Shown piece by piece: positions 31,818 through 43,124 of a stretch of DNA of 64,000 nt. The notes beneath the pieces are model-generated. The model was not told the DNA's origin. It did no database searches and saw only the letters and a program-made list of their open reading frames with translations. The stretch is from the NCBI GenBank assembly GCA_030323885.1, contig CM059192.1, positions 2,287,934-2,351,933 of the forward strand, in the 5' to 3' direction. Source of the DNA: Branchipolynoe longqiensis (Eukaryota > Annelida > Polychaeta > Phyllodocida > Polynoidae). The stretch's first letter is position 1; each line of letters starts with the position of its first letter. The position numbers and the translations under genes are program-made.

Positions 31818-32876
31818 TTGTTATCAGAATATATTATTAAAGACGTAAAAGTATAATGGCATAGCGTTTAAATGTTGCAATGCATTTCAAGATAGTTATT
31901 CTGATTAATTGCGAGAAGTATGTTTTCACTGCAATGCCAACATTTAATGGAAATAAAATTAGCCAATTAGATGCGAGAAAGATGTACTTTTAATGTAAAT
32001 TCCACATTAAAACCAGATCAGTTGTCAAGCTTTCATATGTGCTCCATAATCTATTATGGGAATAGAAACAAGGACGCTAACTCTCTTCAGTTTGATCTAT
32101 TATTATATGATATTTATCTAGGCTCTATGACATGCTGCTGTTTATATGATATATATTATTCAGGTTTTCATCGTATACAATTACATGGTATTTCAACCAC
32201 TCGTGTACTGGAGTTGTTAATTATACCCGCATAATATGGAGTCAATCATAGACGAGTCAACCAATTTAAAATATAGTATATCTCCCCTATTTCATAGAAA
32301 TACTCTTTATTTAATAATAGGTTCCTCAACATTTTAAAAATAGGGTGACGATTAAAGTTATTTAAGACAGAATAACTAACCGATATTTAATCATGTATTA
32401 TGGATGTGTAACTTACATAGCGTTTTTAAAAATCAAATCAGTTAATTTCACTGCTACCCTTTCGGATATGTGACGTCATGATCTTCGTGGAGCATAAGGT
32501 GTTAACTATTAAGTGTTATGCAAATATTATTTACACCAGAGCTGTCTGGTAGTGGTTTTTTTGTTCAAGTGTTTTTATTCCTCTGAATAACATGTTGACA
32601 GTGCTGATGCACTGCTCAAGATCCAACCTAGATAAAAGATTCATCGCTGGCGATATAAATATCTGAAAATAATCAAGCATTTTATTATTTTTCCAAGCAT
32701 TCATTCGGAGATAGAGCATTTGAAATCACAGTCAGTCAAGGAAACCACCCGACTAGAGTGATTACATATTATGCCGATAGATGTCACTAGCTTAACTGGT
32801 GGAGTCTATTGCTTGTTGCTTTTTTTATATGGAAGGAGCTAAATAATTGTCCAAAGCTGTCATGCTTTTAGTTCAG
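31818..32876. other. No gene; intron of the 29823 gene
   Basis: AT-rich. A piece of R5 (CTCCATAATCTATTATGGGA) lies near 32041-32090. The 62-codon minus frame at 32531 has no domain. Confidence 0.4.
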
Positions 32877-32877
32877 T

Positions 32878-33241
32878 CAAAGACCCTATACTACTAAGAC
32901 GGCTCACTCAGCCTGTACTGTGTAATCAAAATGATCAAACCCGCTACTTGGTGCGCTGGCTGTTCTCTTGGTTAAACAGGTGCTATATTATATGTATAAA
33001 TGTATATATGAATGTGAAAGATGTGTGATGATGGCGATGCTGATGATGATGCTGATGATGATATGTATTTGTTCATAGCAATTTCATATTGATGTGTATT
33101 CATACTTATCTATCTCATGTATAGTATGTGTTTACATGTGAAACACCAACCAGCAGCTGGGCTGATCAAACCCACCACAAGGTGGCACTGCGAAATTTAA
33201 AGAGATAGGGAGTGAGCCGTCTTAGTAGTATAGGGTCTTTG
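32878..33241. mobile_element. hAT-like MITE, copy B (empty-site reference)
   Basis: CAAAGACCCTATACTACTAA at the left and TTAGTAGTATAGGGTCTTTG at the right are inverse. GTTCAGT flanks both sides. The centre reads ATGTATATATGAATG without the insert found in copy A. Confidence 0.85.
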
Positions 33242-33307
33242 GTTCAGTCCAGCCTATTGTAGTAATCTGCACTGATCAGGTAGGCGTAGATAGGGTCAGT
33301 GTATGAA

Positions 33308-33420
33308 GGGGCTTAGGTAGTGTAATGGTTAGCATAGTAGCTCTGGAAGGACAGGAGGTGTGGGTTCGAATCCTGCTCTAGAATCAATATTTCTCATTTT
33401 CATCAACACCACGATATTTC
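33308..33420 (+). mobile_element. SINE family S4
   Basis: GCTTAGGTAGTGTAATGGTT and TGTGGGTTCGAATCCTGCTC are the tRNA-like A- and B-box regions, followed by CAATATTTCTCATTTTCATC as in the copy at 10587. Confidence 0.7.
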
Positions 33421-33524
33421 TTATATGTCTACAGGTCATTATCCAAATGTTACTTTTCTGTCATCCACATCTGTATTATATAATATGTGTACCGATATGT
33501 CTGACACATATTACATATTATACT

Positions 33525-33695
33525 TCTTGGTTGTCTATCGGTGACGATGATGACAGCAACTCATCATTTGTTGTGAACTTGTTGATGACTGATGAGTCTT
33601 GGTGCTCGGAATGTGCGGTGGCACATTAGACATGTGTGTAGCTGTGGTCGGAGAGTCTGGTGGGTGAAGGAGACGATCTATCCTCCGTTGATGTA
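33525..33695. repeat. Interspersed repeat R6, copy 1
   Basis: GACAGCAACTCATCATTTGT, GGTGGCACATTAGACATGT and AGAGTCTGGTGGGTGAAGGA are shared with 35605-35790. One plus-strand frame stays similar in both copies (GDDDDSNSSFVVN and GGDEDSNSSFLVN), so the source may have been coding. Confidence 0.6.
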
Positions 33696-34015
33696 TGGAT
33701 GATTTAATTTAAATTGTGTAAATACCTATAAAGTATGTCACCTGACTAGAAAACAAGCGTCGGGCGCTGAAAAAATCCTTACACTGTTCGATGAAAAATA
33801 AATACATAAAAAAATATACCTTTAGCCAGTCAACTTGGTGTTCTGTCTGGTGGAGAGTGTGGGGGAGGGGGGGATGCTGTCTAATGCCAACCGTACATTT
33901 CACGGCAATTCACCCCGGGTTCTATTAATCGGGAATCGGGAACAACTCTACGCTCAGACCCTCAGCCCTGCCTGCTGGGTTGACGAATTGTTGGAAGCTT
34001 GAAATGTGGGCCACA
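33696..34015. other. No gene recognised
   Basis: Spacer with a G run near 33852. No exon signals supported. Confidence 0.4.
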
Positions 34016-34016
34016 T

Positions 34017-34386
34017 CAAAGACCCTATAATACTAAGACGGCTCACTTAGCCTGTACTGTGTAATCAAAATGATCAAACCCACCGCTTGGTGCACTGGCT
34101 GTTCTCTTGGTTAAACAGTTGCTATATTATATGTATAAATGTACATATGAATGTGAAAGATGTGTGATGATGGCGATGTTGATGATGATGTGTATTTGTT
34201 CATAGCAATTTCAAATTGATGTGTATTCATACTTACCTATCTCATGTAAATTATATAAAATTGTGTATGTGTTTACATGTGAAACACCAACCAGGCTGAT
34301 CAAACCCACCACAAGGTGGCACTGCAAAATTGACATTACCATGGGAGAGATAGGGAGTGAGCTGTCTTAGTGTTATAGGGTCTTTG
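34017..34386. mobile_element. hAT-like MITE, copy C
   Basis: CAAAGACCCTATAATACTAA at the left and TTAGTGTTATAGGGTCTTTG at the right. CCACAT flanks both sides. It ends only 54 bases before the acceptor of the next exon. Confidence 0.85.
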
Positions 34387-34440
34387 ACCACATACACGAA
34401 TAAATCATGACAAACTTATCTTTGTTTTCCTTTTTTTTAG

Positions 34441-34527
34441 CCAAAGCCTCGGTTATCGACTCCTAAGAAATTCAAAGGAGAGCCACAGGCGGGAGGAATG
34501 GACACCGTCACCATGGACACGTCTTAG
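34441..34527 (+). CDS. Unrecognised protein, terminal exon
   Basis: A TTTTTTTTAG acceptor precedes 28 codons, PKPRLSTPKKFKGEPQAGGM then DTVTMDTS, and a TAG at 34525. Phase 0 joins it to 30938 and gives a 400-residue protein with a basic, Pro/Lys-rich C-terminus. The frame ends naturally, and a polyA signal follows 187 bases later. The intron of 3.5 kb is filled with mobile elements. Confidence 0.75.
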   Translation, partial: PKPRLSTPKKFKGEPQAGGMDTVTMDTS

Positions 34528-34713
34528 GGACACGGCCCTCGTGGGGGGGGGGGGGGGGGAAAGTAATTGTGTATCTTTAAAAAAGAATCAGTTAGGAGCT
34601 ACATTTGTAAAATATTGTGATAGGCCTTGTCATATGGACAAGTTCGTCATTGAATTATTGTTACATGTGTGCTGTTGAAATCAAAAACAGAATGCAAAAT
34701 GAAAGTTGATATA

Positions 34714-34719
34714 AATAAA
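34714..34719 (+). terminator. Polyadenylation signal AATAAA
   Basis: AATAAA in GATATAAATAAAGGATGG, 187 bases after the stop of the 29823 gene. The 3' UTR contains a 14-G run near 34543. Confidence 0.6.
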
Positions 34720-34787
34720 GGATGGTTTCATGATGGAATAGTTAGTTATTTTTAATTTGCATTATTTATAATGGACTGGGCCATAGG

Positions 34788-35442
34788 TTAAAGCTGCATA
34801 ATCCGATGAAAACATTTATTTTGTTAAGCCCAAGCAATTATCTAGATGTGATTCTAGGTGACTTTTACTGTATATATACTGGTGCATTTATACAACATTA
34901 GTCATCACATAGAAGAGGCAATATTGAGGCAATTTAATAGAACCAGTTACTGCAGAAGTCTATGATGTCCGAGTTTGGGCATGCTTGCCAACATTAATTT
35001 AGCATATTTTCACTTTAAATATCTCAGAGGTTAGCCATTTAAAATCTCAAAAGTTAATTCAAGCATGGTGTTATCTGTGGCAGAGCGGTTAGAGTGTCTG
35101 GCTTTCTTCTGAAGGTCTGTGGTTCGATTCCCCGTGCCCCCCCCCCCTGCCTTTGCCAATTTGGATTTCCACCGCTGTAAATAACTTACAGCGTCATCAA
35201 AGGCTGGTTGCTCTCATACCATGTCTATGTGGTGTGGGAGCTTAAAAGTGTAGACTCGGGCTCTCTATCGGCAAACTGTCTAATGGTGAAAACAAGTCTA
35301 TTCAGACTTATCCATGATAGGCAGTATAAAAAAATCTTCAAGAAAAAAAAAGAAAAGAATTAAAGTAGATTATAAAAATCAACCAACTATATTTATCTCA
35401 GAAAATGACAAAAACTCAAAACCATCGACTATGCAACTTTAC
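34788..35442. mobile_element. TTAA-flanked MITE family P, with nested SINE
   Basis: TTAAAGCTGCATAATCCGAT at the left and CATCGACTATGCAACTTTA at the right. The internal AATTTAGCATATTTTCACTT and AGTTAGCCATTTAAAATC blocks match other copies. An S3 SINE is inserted at 35070. Confidence 0.85.
35070..35355 (+). mobile_element. SINE family S3, full length with A-rich tail
   Basis: tRNA-like head CTGTGGCAGAGCGGTTAGAG and GTGGTTCGATTCCCC B-box. The body has GGATTTCCACCGCTGTAAAT and CATACCATGTCTATGTGG; the tail is CAAGAAAAAAAAAGAAAAG. Inserted in MITE P. Related copies are at 41045, 41735 and 61955. Confidence 0.85.
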
Positions 35443-35604
35443 TAGACTTATATATAACTACCACTGGCACCACTTGTCAGTTACTAAGTTAGTCTCATGG
35501 TAGAAGTTGGGGAAGCATCCCATGCTTGTCTCGGCTCATGGGGGTACACAGTTCTGCATCCTATTACTATCATTTCTATTTTATCACCATCTTTATTCTC
35601 TTCT

Positions 35605-35790
35605 CTCTCTTGGTTGTTCATCGGTGGCGATGAAGACAGCAACTCATCATTTCTTGTGAACTCGTTGTTGACCAATGAATCCAATTTGTGCTCGCGATGT
35701 CAGGTGGCACATTGGACATGTAGATCTAAGCGCAGCTGTAGTCAGAGAGTCTGGTAGGTGAAGGAGCCGATCGTTCCTCTGTTGACGCTT
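35605..35790. repeat. Interspersed repeat R6, copy 2
   Basis: GACAGCAACTCATCATTTCT, GGTGGCACATTGGACATGTA and AGAGTCTGGTAGGTGAAGGA match 33525-33695. Confidence 0.6.
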
Positions 35791-37200
35791 TTGTTTAGTT
35801 TGAGATATATGATCAGTTTCAAACTGTGCCGTGCCCTTGCGAATATATTCTATTACCATCACTGGGTTGTAGTACTCCAACAAAATCGGTCACGGAAAAG
35901 GTTTTTCAAGCGTACCTGGATGGCTTCACTGTCGAAATGCGTTGTATCGGGTTTCAAGTACGACCCCACGTTATTCAATTCAATTCAATTTCAATTCTTT
36001 ATTTCAGGATTATGGTAGTTACATAATTTGGTCCATAGTACCCGACGCAACATATTTCACCAGTAAATTTGATATATTAAAAGTATTCATTAGCAAAAAC
36101 TTATATGTATATAAAATGCTCATGTACTTGTCTGTATCTAATTATAAAATCCTATCAACTTCACATGTATTGTCATAATAATAAAATAACCAATATATAT
36201 AAAATAATATAGCCATGTTATTATATGTGACCACACTAATTTGATACAAATAATAATGTAAATTGACACGAGACTGAATATTTGCGTAGACATGATCCTT
36301 TATTCTCAAGGGGAAGCTTTTTAATTTGGCAAGATTACAAATTTGTCAGAACCTTAATTTGTTATTTTACAAATTTTAGGTAAGTTTCTGGAATTGGCGG
36401 GAATATCTTTGAGGTGAAGAGGAGCTACATCTGTAAATACAGTGTGAATAAGACCGTGCCGAGCTGGCTACATGATGTGTTTGTGCTCAGACAAGTGTGT
36501 GAATGAAACCACTGGTGCAGTGCGGGTAAATTGATTACGTATCGATTAGATCAAAGATATCACCACGTGATCAGTTTTCGTCATCGCTGTACTGTACACA
36601 CTAGTAGATTCGGAGACGCTTCCTGAGATTCCAATCGGTAACATTGTTTGTGATTTTGAATAACTAATTATTGTATAGGCTTGTGGGTGTGAAACATTTC
36701 CCTCATTTCCACCAAAGTGCGGACTATTTGTTTTGATACACTCGTGTCCCCTCCTAATTAAATATTAAAGAATTATCCCATTCAAAATGACTATTTTATA
36801 AGTCAATATATTTAGAACATTATAAACGTTATTCCATTACAACACAAGTATTACAGATATAGGCAACTACTTTAGATTTAATATGAAATTTGAGGATTTC
36901 CTCAATACATATCAATAATATTCTAGCTAGAGAATCAAATCGTACGAACCATACAGAGTCACATGACCTTGTCTGGGGACTGTGGACGTCAAGCTGAAAG
37001 GATTTCAGTTAGGGTTCTGGGGTCTGAGCCGGGGTGGAACTACTTTGACTGTCCGCTCTCTGTGAACATCAGGATTAGCGAACACACTCGATCTGTTCTA
37101 AAGGCATTGTTCGGCTAATCAATGACGATAGCCAATCAGATTGCACGTCATTAAAGATGAGTCCTCTCATATTGATGGAACCATTCTATGAGCGCTTAAT
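35791..37200. other. No gene recognised; AT-rich
   Basis: Contains an ATTCAATTCAATTTC run near 35976 and long AT-rich stretches. Short frames have no domain. No paired splice signals around a plausible exon were found. Confidence 0.45.
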
Positions 37201-37204
37201 AGAC

Positions 37205-37310
37205 TTGACCTAATTCTGCTTTCATTACTTGACTGCCGCTCTCCATTTAGCTCTCTGCTGTGAGAGTGATGACCATGAGTCGGTCTTAATGTCTCTCCGC
37301 TGCGTGAGTA
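37205..37310 (-). mobile_element. LINE 3' end fragment, same family as 19355
   Basis: On the minus strand GACATTAAGACCGACTCATG, TCACTCTCACAGCAGAGAGC and GAGCGGCAGTCAAGTAATGA match 19895-19967 almost exactly. Only about 100 bases are retained. Confidence 0.75.
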
Positions 37311-37529
37311 GACACAGATCGCAGACCACCCACCTCTCAACCCCTCCTCCCTATAACTACCATGTGCACCTAAGTAAGAACAATGAACACCTTACATGAC
37401 ATCATCGACAAGAGCTTATCTTTACACATAATTATCACAGAAGCAAATTTCACAGTTTTACATATTTAAAAAATTATACATATATCTATATATAATACCA
37501 TTAAAATACACGTCTTAGAAGTAGGGGCC

Positions 37530-37990
37530 CCAGGTTGGTTCCCCACCACAAAGAAGCAGTCCTTAGGCTTAGCATAACGAATCACAGCAAAAGGACCAGT
37601 GTAGGTGTTCCTCTGCACGTCCGCTACTCTGCGGCGGGAGAGTCAATGCAGTAAGCCCATAGGCCCAATTTACGGTTATGTTGTGCAATAACCATGTACC
37701 GGCATCTCACTTTGAGAGTTTTATTTCAATTATATATATTTAGGGAATGTAAATATTGATCCAAAAATAGATGCTGGTATTTTGGTATATATATAAGCTT
37801 AATAAAATGATGGCCTATGGGTTTAACACCTTGACGACGCCGCTGCAGAGTAATGCATGATGTGTGGAGGAACAACTACACTGGTCCCTCCCTACAGATC
37901 TTCCATACATGGTCCTATGTTGTAATGCTTTGTGCCAAATCTAAGGACTGCTTGTTCGTGGCGGGAAACCAAGCTACAGAGACCCCCGCT
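37530..37990. repeat. Large imperfect inverted duplication
   Basis: The arms are 37530-37665 and 37820-37990. GACCAGTGTAGGTGTTCCTC and GAGGAACAACTACACTGGTC, CTCTGCGGCGGGAG and CGCCGCTGCAGAG, and TAAGCCCATAGGCC and GGCCTATGGGTTTA pair in reverse. One strand of each arm reads AKPKDCFFVVGNQ or AKSKDCLFVAGNQ, so the arms may come from a coding retroelement segment. Confidence 0.65.
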
Positions 37991-38310
37991 TGAAATTTCA
38001 ACATTTATTAAACACACATCAAATCAAACTTTGTCTAGAGGAGCAAGAAGCTCCACCCTTGGAGATATCTACTGCGGTTTCCAGACGCAGTCTTGGCTCG
38101 GATTAACTAGGTGTCCATGAGTCCTTAAATGATGCTAGGTGGCTCGTCCTGCTGCTACTTATCACAATTCTAACATGTGGTATTTCTACATTGTATAATT
38201 GCCACCAGCTGCAGTTTGCCTCCGAATACCAGAATAAAAAAACAGTTAGACGTCGATCGCTAAGGTTACATCGTAAAGCCACAGCACATCACCAAATCAT
38301 CTGAAGGTGT
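37991..38310. other. No gene recognised
   Basis: No supported exon or element in this spacer. Confidence 0.4.
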
Positions 38311-38314
38311 TCAC

Positions 38315-38495
38315 CCACCTTGTCACCACATAGAAGGGAATACTGAAGCAATTTTAATAAAACCTGTTACCTGGTTACTGCAGAAGCCTATGGTGTCAGT
38401 TTTGGCAAGCTTGCCAAAATTAATGTTGCATGGTTGCACTTCAAATATCTTAAAACTTAGTCATTTAAAATCAAAGTTAGTTGAAACTAGAGAGT
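38315..38495. mobile_element. MITE family P, internal fragment
   Basis: CACATAGAAGGGAATACTGA, CTGCAGAAGCCTATGGTGTC and TTTTGGCAAGCTTGCCAAAA are family P landmarks. Both TTAA ends are missing. Confidence 0.7.
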
Positions 38496-38824
38496 ACGAT
38501 GGGATTTTTGTTTGACATAATTTGATTTTGTTTTAAATATGTCTATCATATTGCAAATTAAAGCTCATTTAGTGGTATTTCTGATAGGATCTATTAATAG
38601 CCTGTGTAACCAACGGCGGTTCAGCGCTGAACGAAAACAACGCCCCCCCCCCCCCCGCCACTCCCGATTGTTGATATCTCTACACTAAAAGTTACTCTGA
38701 CATTCTAGATGTGCTTAGTATCTGTCTATGTAAAGCATCTACATTTAAAAATCTCTTCAAAATGCGGTGAACTTAATTAAAACTTTGGCGAAAGTAAAAC
38801 TAATTTTGGTGATGGAGCCTAAAA

Positions 38825-39112
38825 GAGCGTCCGTACACATGTGAAAATATGGAGATTGGAATTCAAGGCTATTTCAAGGCTTTTCAAGACTGTTTTTGAG
38901 AGGAATTCAAGACTAGTTTAATTTTTATTTCAGGGGGGGGGGGGAATGATGGCGAATGGCAATTTTGCACTAATTTTATCAGTGGGGACAGTTTAATGGA
39001 ATTCAAGGCTTTTCACGATTAATTACCCAAAATAGGTTAAATTGAAGGCTTTTCAATGCCTTGAAATAGGGCAAATGGAGTTCAATACTTTGCAGGCCCC
39101 GTACAGACTCTA
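38825..39112. mobile_element. Inverted-end element with GTCCGTAC termini, copy 1
   Basis: GTCCGTACACATGTGAA at the left and GGCCCCGTACAGAC at the right. The body (GGAATTCAAGGCTATTTCAA, CAAAATAGGTTAAATTGAAG) matches 59525-59812. Confidence 0.65.
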
Positions 39113-40375
39113 CTGAGGAGAACAAGTAACAGGCTGGATATAGGTCATTGGCACATTGCCAGGAACTCAGTTTGTTGAGGACAATAAGATTACTGAACTT
39201 CTGTAGGCATCCTGCAGTCAACAGAACAGGTTAACAAACTTCACCCATCCCTAGTCCTTATTGATAGGGCTTAAAACCCCAACAAATAAACCTCATTCCT
39301 TCTTGGGGACATATCTGGTCCAGAGCTCTAGTCTATATTTAATTTTTTAACAGAACTGTCTCACCTCTTTTCCACCCTCAGATTTCTATCTGCTGCGTTT
39401 CTGGTTACTGTTGCATTGTTGGATACACATTACTGAAGGATGTGCAGAGAGATGTGTGGAAGTTATACATGGTGCGATGTAATAATATAGTCGCACAGAG
39501 AAGCAGAATGCTGAAAGTGTTCCAACAAGGACACTGCTAAATATATATATATATGTGTGTCTCCTGATTCTGTTATGAAGCTATTAACAGCCTTACTTTT
39601 GATGGGAAAACACAAAAGAAATAAAGTAATATTTCCAAAATGTCCCTTCTTAATCTACGGCCATCATCATCTCGGTCTTTTATGGATCTTTAAGCTCAAT
39701 ATTTCAATAGAAGTCCACAAAATGGATGCCTCACTAATTGAGTTACTAAATATGTCAGCATCAATTGGACATCTGTCATGGCCATTGCAGCGCGATCGTC
39801 AGGGACTTGTATTAATATTTCTTGTTCTATTTCTGTGGATTGACAGAGAAGGGGTGTGAGTTTGTGATTAGAAGTTTGAGAAAGTCCACCACCGGACCTA
39901 CATGCTGTCCAGGCGGAGGTTGGGTAGTCACACTTTGACCATGCCTTCAACCCTGAAGGTCAATGCACAGACCTTACTCATGGCCACAAACAGGAAGCGT
40001 GGCTCAGGAGAGTAACTAAATAACTATTTGAATGAGACCCGATCGCAGCGTCGGTTTAGATAACGTTAAAGCCCTGGTGGGGGAATCTAGTACTTGCACA
40101 TGACATTGTTCTATGTTGTTTTGTGGTTAAAGAAATCACTGAATAAAATATGCGAGATTCTTTTATTTAAGACAATGAATTCAGATTTAATACTGTTTTG
40201 GTGTTCATTTACTGTTTTGGTGTTCTATCCCTCCATCACCCAGGACACGCTATGTAGTTCAAATCTATTGATACGCATTACATAATTACCATAAACGACT
40301 GAATAAAGGCTGCGTGAACCTGGGTTTCAGTGAGGCGTGAATGAGGTCTGCACTCGCTGACTGGCAGAAGTCGCT
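39113..40375. other. 3' flank of the polycystin gene; possible polyA site
   Basis: No exon is seen. On the minus strand AATAAA occurs at 40162-40167, about 210 bases after the polycystin stop, and could be its polyadenylation signal. A GAAAGTCCACCACCGGACCT stretch near 39876 recurs near 41436. Confidence 0.4.
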
Positions 40376-40896
40376 CTAACTCCAACCGAAGACGCCCTTG
40401 AAGCGCTTCATCATGAACTCAACGATCTCGTAGTCGTTCGACTGGTTCTCTGTGTCCGCCTTGACGGTGGCGAACGAGTCGTAGATGATGGTGAGGAACA
40501 TGCTCATCATGCCAATGAAGATGACGAAGACGAACATGAAGAAGAACAAGGGCCCGAGGAAGGGCGAGATGGACCTCATCTCCTCGAAGTCGAAGTCTCC
40601 GAGCGTGAAGCTGAAGAGCGCTTGGACAGCTCCTGTGAAGGAGCCATAGTTGGGGGACAGGCGACCGAACAGCACATACCCCATCATGCAGAAGGCGAAG
40701 AAGAAAATGAAGAAGACGACGGAGAAGTTCTTGAGGTCCTTGGTGGCGAGCTTGATTGTGGATCCCAACATGCCCATGCGCCGGTTGAACTTGAGCATCT
40801 TGATGAACTTGATTGTGGCGCAGAAGACAACAGTGGCTAAGATGAAGCCGAACAGCTCGTCCCAGATGGAGATGGTCACGAAGTTCACGTATTCGG
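40376..40896 (-). CDS. Polycystin-1-family protein, last exon: S4-S5, pore, S6 and C-terminus
   Basis: The acceptor TTTGACAG opens 173 codons ending FKGVFGWS and TAG at 40378-40376. It encodes FGFILATVVFCATIKFIKML (S4 region), KNFSVVFFIFFFAFCMMGYV (S5), a pore helix with FSFTLGDFDF, and GPLFFFMFVFVIFIGMMSMF leading to LTIIYDSF (S6). These are the hallmarks of the PKD channel domain. The selectivity-filter segment is LGD, acidic as in channel-forming polycystin-2-type subunits. The cytoplasmic tail is short (about 40 residues), with no EF-hand and no long coiled coil. Phase joins codon G|CC to exon 42016-42274. Confidence 0.93.
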
Positions 40897-42015
40897 CTGT
40901 CAAAGAATGGGGGAGGGGGGGAGGGATTAATTAGGAGATTTGCTTGTGCAAACCTTGTGCATTATTTAGGAAAAGACGGTGTTTGACTTTTCAATCACTT
41001 CTATTGTATTTTTTTTTCTTGACGAGTTATACTGCATATCATGGATAAGTCTGAATGGACTTGTTTTCACCATTAGACAGTTTGTGATAGAAAGCACGAG
41101 CCTACACTTTTACCGACCCAAGGGATTTTTAACCTCCCACCCCACATAGACATGGTATGAGAGCAAGTGGCCTTTGATGATGCTGTAAGTTATACACAGC
41201 AGTGGAAATCCAAAGTGGCAGAGGTGGGGGCATGGGGAATCGAACCACCGACCTTTAGATTAGGAGTCCAACCTAGTCCACCAGACTTTGCCACAGAGAA
41301 CACCACAATTTTTCATGGTATAACACATTCCAAAGTAAAACAGTCGAGCATAATCAGACAATAACACTTTTTGCTTGTTGTTGGTAGATTAGTTGATTAA
41401 GCAGGAGAAATTTCAATCGCAGACTCCAGCCGAGAAAGTCCACCACTGGACCTACATGCTGTCCAGGCAGTCTTCCTCATTCCACTGCTACTTGCCCTAT
41501 CCTAGTAATGCAGAGTGCCAGGCTAGGTAGCGACAAGCATAACATTTTAAGTCATTGGTTTAACTCGACCAGGGTTCGAACCCGGGGGTTCGAGTTCCAC
41601 CACCTACAAGAATGGGAGGCGGATGCTCAACTCAAAATACTGAGAAATTAAAAAAATTATAAAAATGTTAATCCGCCCACCCGACATTCATTTGCGTGAT
41701 AAAAAGGACAATCAACTTCCCTGTGCCACCACTTCTGCCAATTTGGATTTCCACCGCTGTCTCAACAAAGGCCAGTTGCTCTCATACCATGTCTATGTGG
41801 GATCGGAGGTTAAAAATCCATCTGGTCGGCAAAAGTGTAGGCTCAGGCTTTTCTATCAACCAACTGTCCAATGGTGAAAACAAGACTATTCAGACTTATC
41901 CATGACAGAGAGCATATCAATTTTCAAGAACAATTTATCATTTCTTTTTTATATATATTTGGCCTAAGGGCCATTGCTGTCTTCCCCTGGGCCGCTGCTT
42001 CCTTCCCTCACTCAC
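40897..42015 (-). other. Polycystin intron: SINE fragments
   Basis: Contains S3 SINE copies at about 41045-41290 (minus: GTGGTTCGATTCCCCATG) and 41735-41935 (plus: GGATTTCCACCGCTGTCTCA) and an S1 head at 41495-41625 (minus: GGTTCGAACCCTGGTCGAG). No exon is seen. Confidence 0.7.
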
Positions 42016-42274
42016 CAGACTCGCTCTCTTGCAGTAAGGCCATGGCGGCGTTGCCGAACACCTTCTTCATGGCGTACATGACGATGGAGATGATGGACAT
42101 GACGAGCATCGAGAACTCGAGCAGGTTCCAGAACTCGCCGAAGAACTTCATGCGCTCCTTTTTGATCATTTTGCAAGTGTTGACGAAGAAGAAGATGACA
42201 AAGCCAAGGAAGAGCACTTCGAAGATGATGACGACAACGCCGAAGCCGCCGATGTAGCTGGACAAGCGGAAGAC
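42016..42274 (-). CDS. Polycystin-1-family protein, exon: S2-S3
   Basis: A TTCGCCAG acceptor and GTGAGTGA donor bound 86 codons plus one base. VFRLSSYIGGFGVVVIIFEV and LFLGFVIFFFVNTCKMIKKE form S2. FFGEFWNLLEFSMLVMSIIS is the conserved FW-N-x-L-E/D segment at the start of S3 in PKD proteins. Start phase 0, end phase 1. The plus-strand open frame over this exon is an antisense shadow. Confidence 0.93.
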
Positions 42275-42313
42275 CTGGCGAAGAGGAAGGCGGGAAGGAG
42301 AGGGGGGGGGGGG

Positions 42314-43090
42314 CTAAAGCCGCATAGTCCAAGTGATCAAAATCATTAAAGCAGCATAGTCCAAGTGATCAAAGTTATTAAAGCCGCATAGTCCAAGTGA
42401 TCAACGTTATTAAAGCCACATAGTCCAATAAAGGCATCCAGTTATCAAAACTAATACTTACCTTAATTCTAGATACCAATCTTAGATACCAGTGCAGTCA
42501 TTAAAGCCGCAAATTCCGATAAAGGCATTCCATTATCAAAACTAACACTTATTTAGACGTGACGCTAGACATCAATCTTAAAGTTGCATAGTCCGATAGA
42601 CGCATCAAATTTCAGAAAGCAAAACACTGATCGAGATATGAACCTCCATGTCCAACTCAGATACAGGGGCATGTATTGGGCATATGTTGTTACATAGGAC
42701 GGGCATACAAAGTCAATGTAATTCATCCTATTACTATTTAAGTCTGTGGTCAGTATGCCACAATTAATTTAACATGTTTATACTTCAAATATCTCCAAAC
42801 TTAGCCACATTAAATCATAATTACTCCAAGCTCATCTAGAATAAATTGTACCGATCAACCTAATATATTTATTTCAGAAAATGATAGAAACTCAAAACCG
42901 TCGGACTATGCAACTTTAAATACTGGTGTAGTTATTAAAGCTGCACAGTCCCATAAAGGCATCAAATTATTAAAACTAACACTTAATCTAGACTTGATTC
43001 TAGACATCAATCTGAGAGATTGGTGAAGTTATTAAACCTGCATAGTCCGATGAAAGCATCAAATTGTAAAAACTGACATAACTATATATA
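42314..43090. mobile_element. Cluster of MITE family P copies and end fragments
   Basis: A full copy spans 42578-42919 (TTAAAGTTGCATAGTCCGAT to CGGACTATGCAACTTTAA). On its left are tandem end fragments (AAAGCCGCATAGTCCAAGTG three times, 42332-42430) and on its right two more starts (42927, 43027). The whole lies in the intron between exons 42016 and 43585. Confidence 0.8.
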
Positions 43091-43124
43091 TTTGATTCTC
43101 GGAGACGTCTTGGAGACGCCTTTT

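Noticed and set aside
41871..42257. Plus-strand frame of 128 codons
   Set aside because: Antisense shadow of the polycystin S2-S3 exon.
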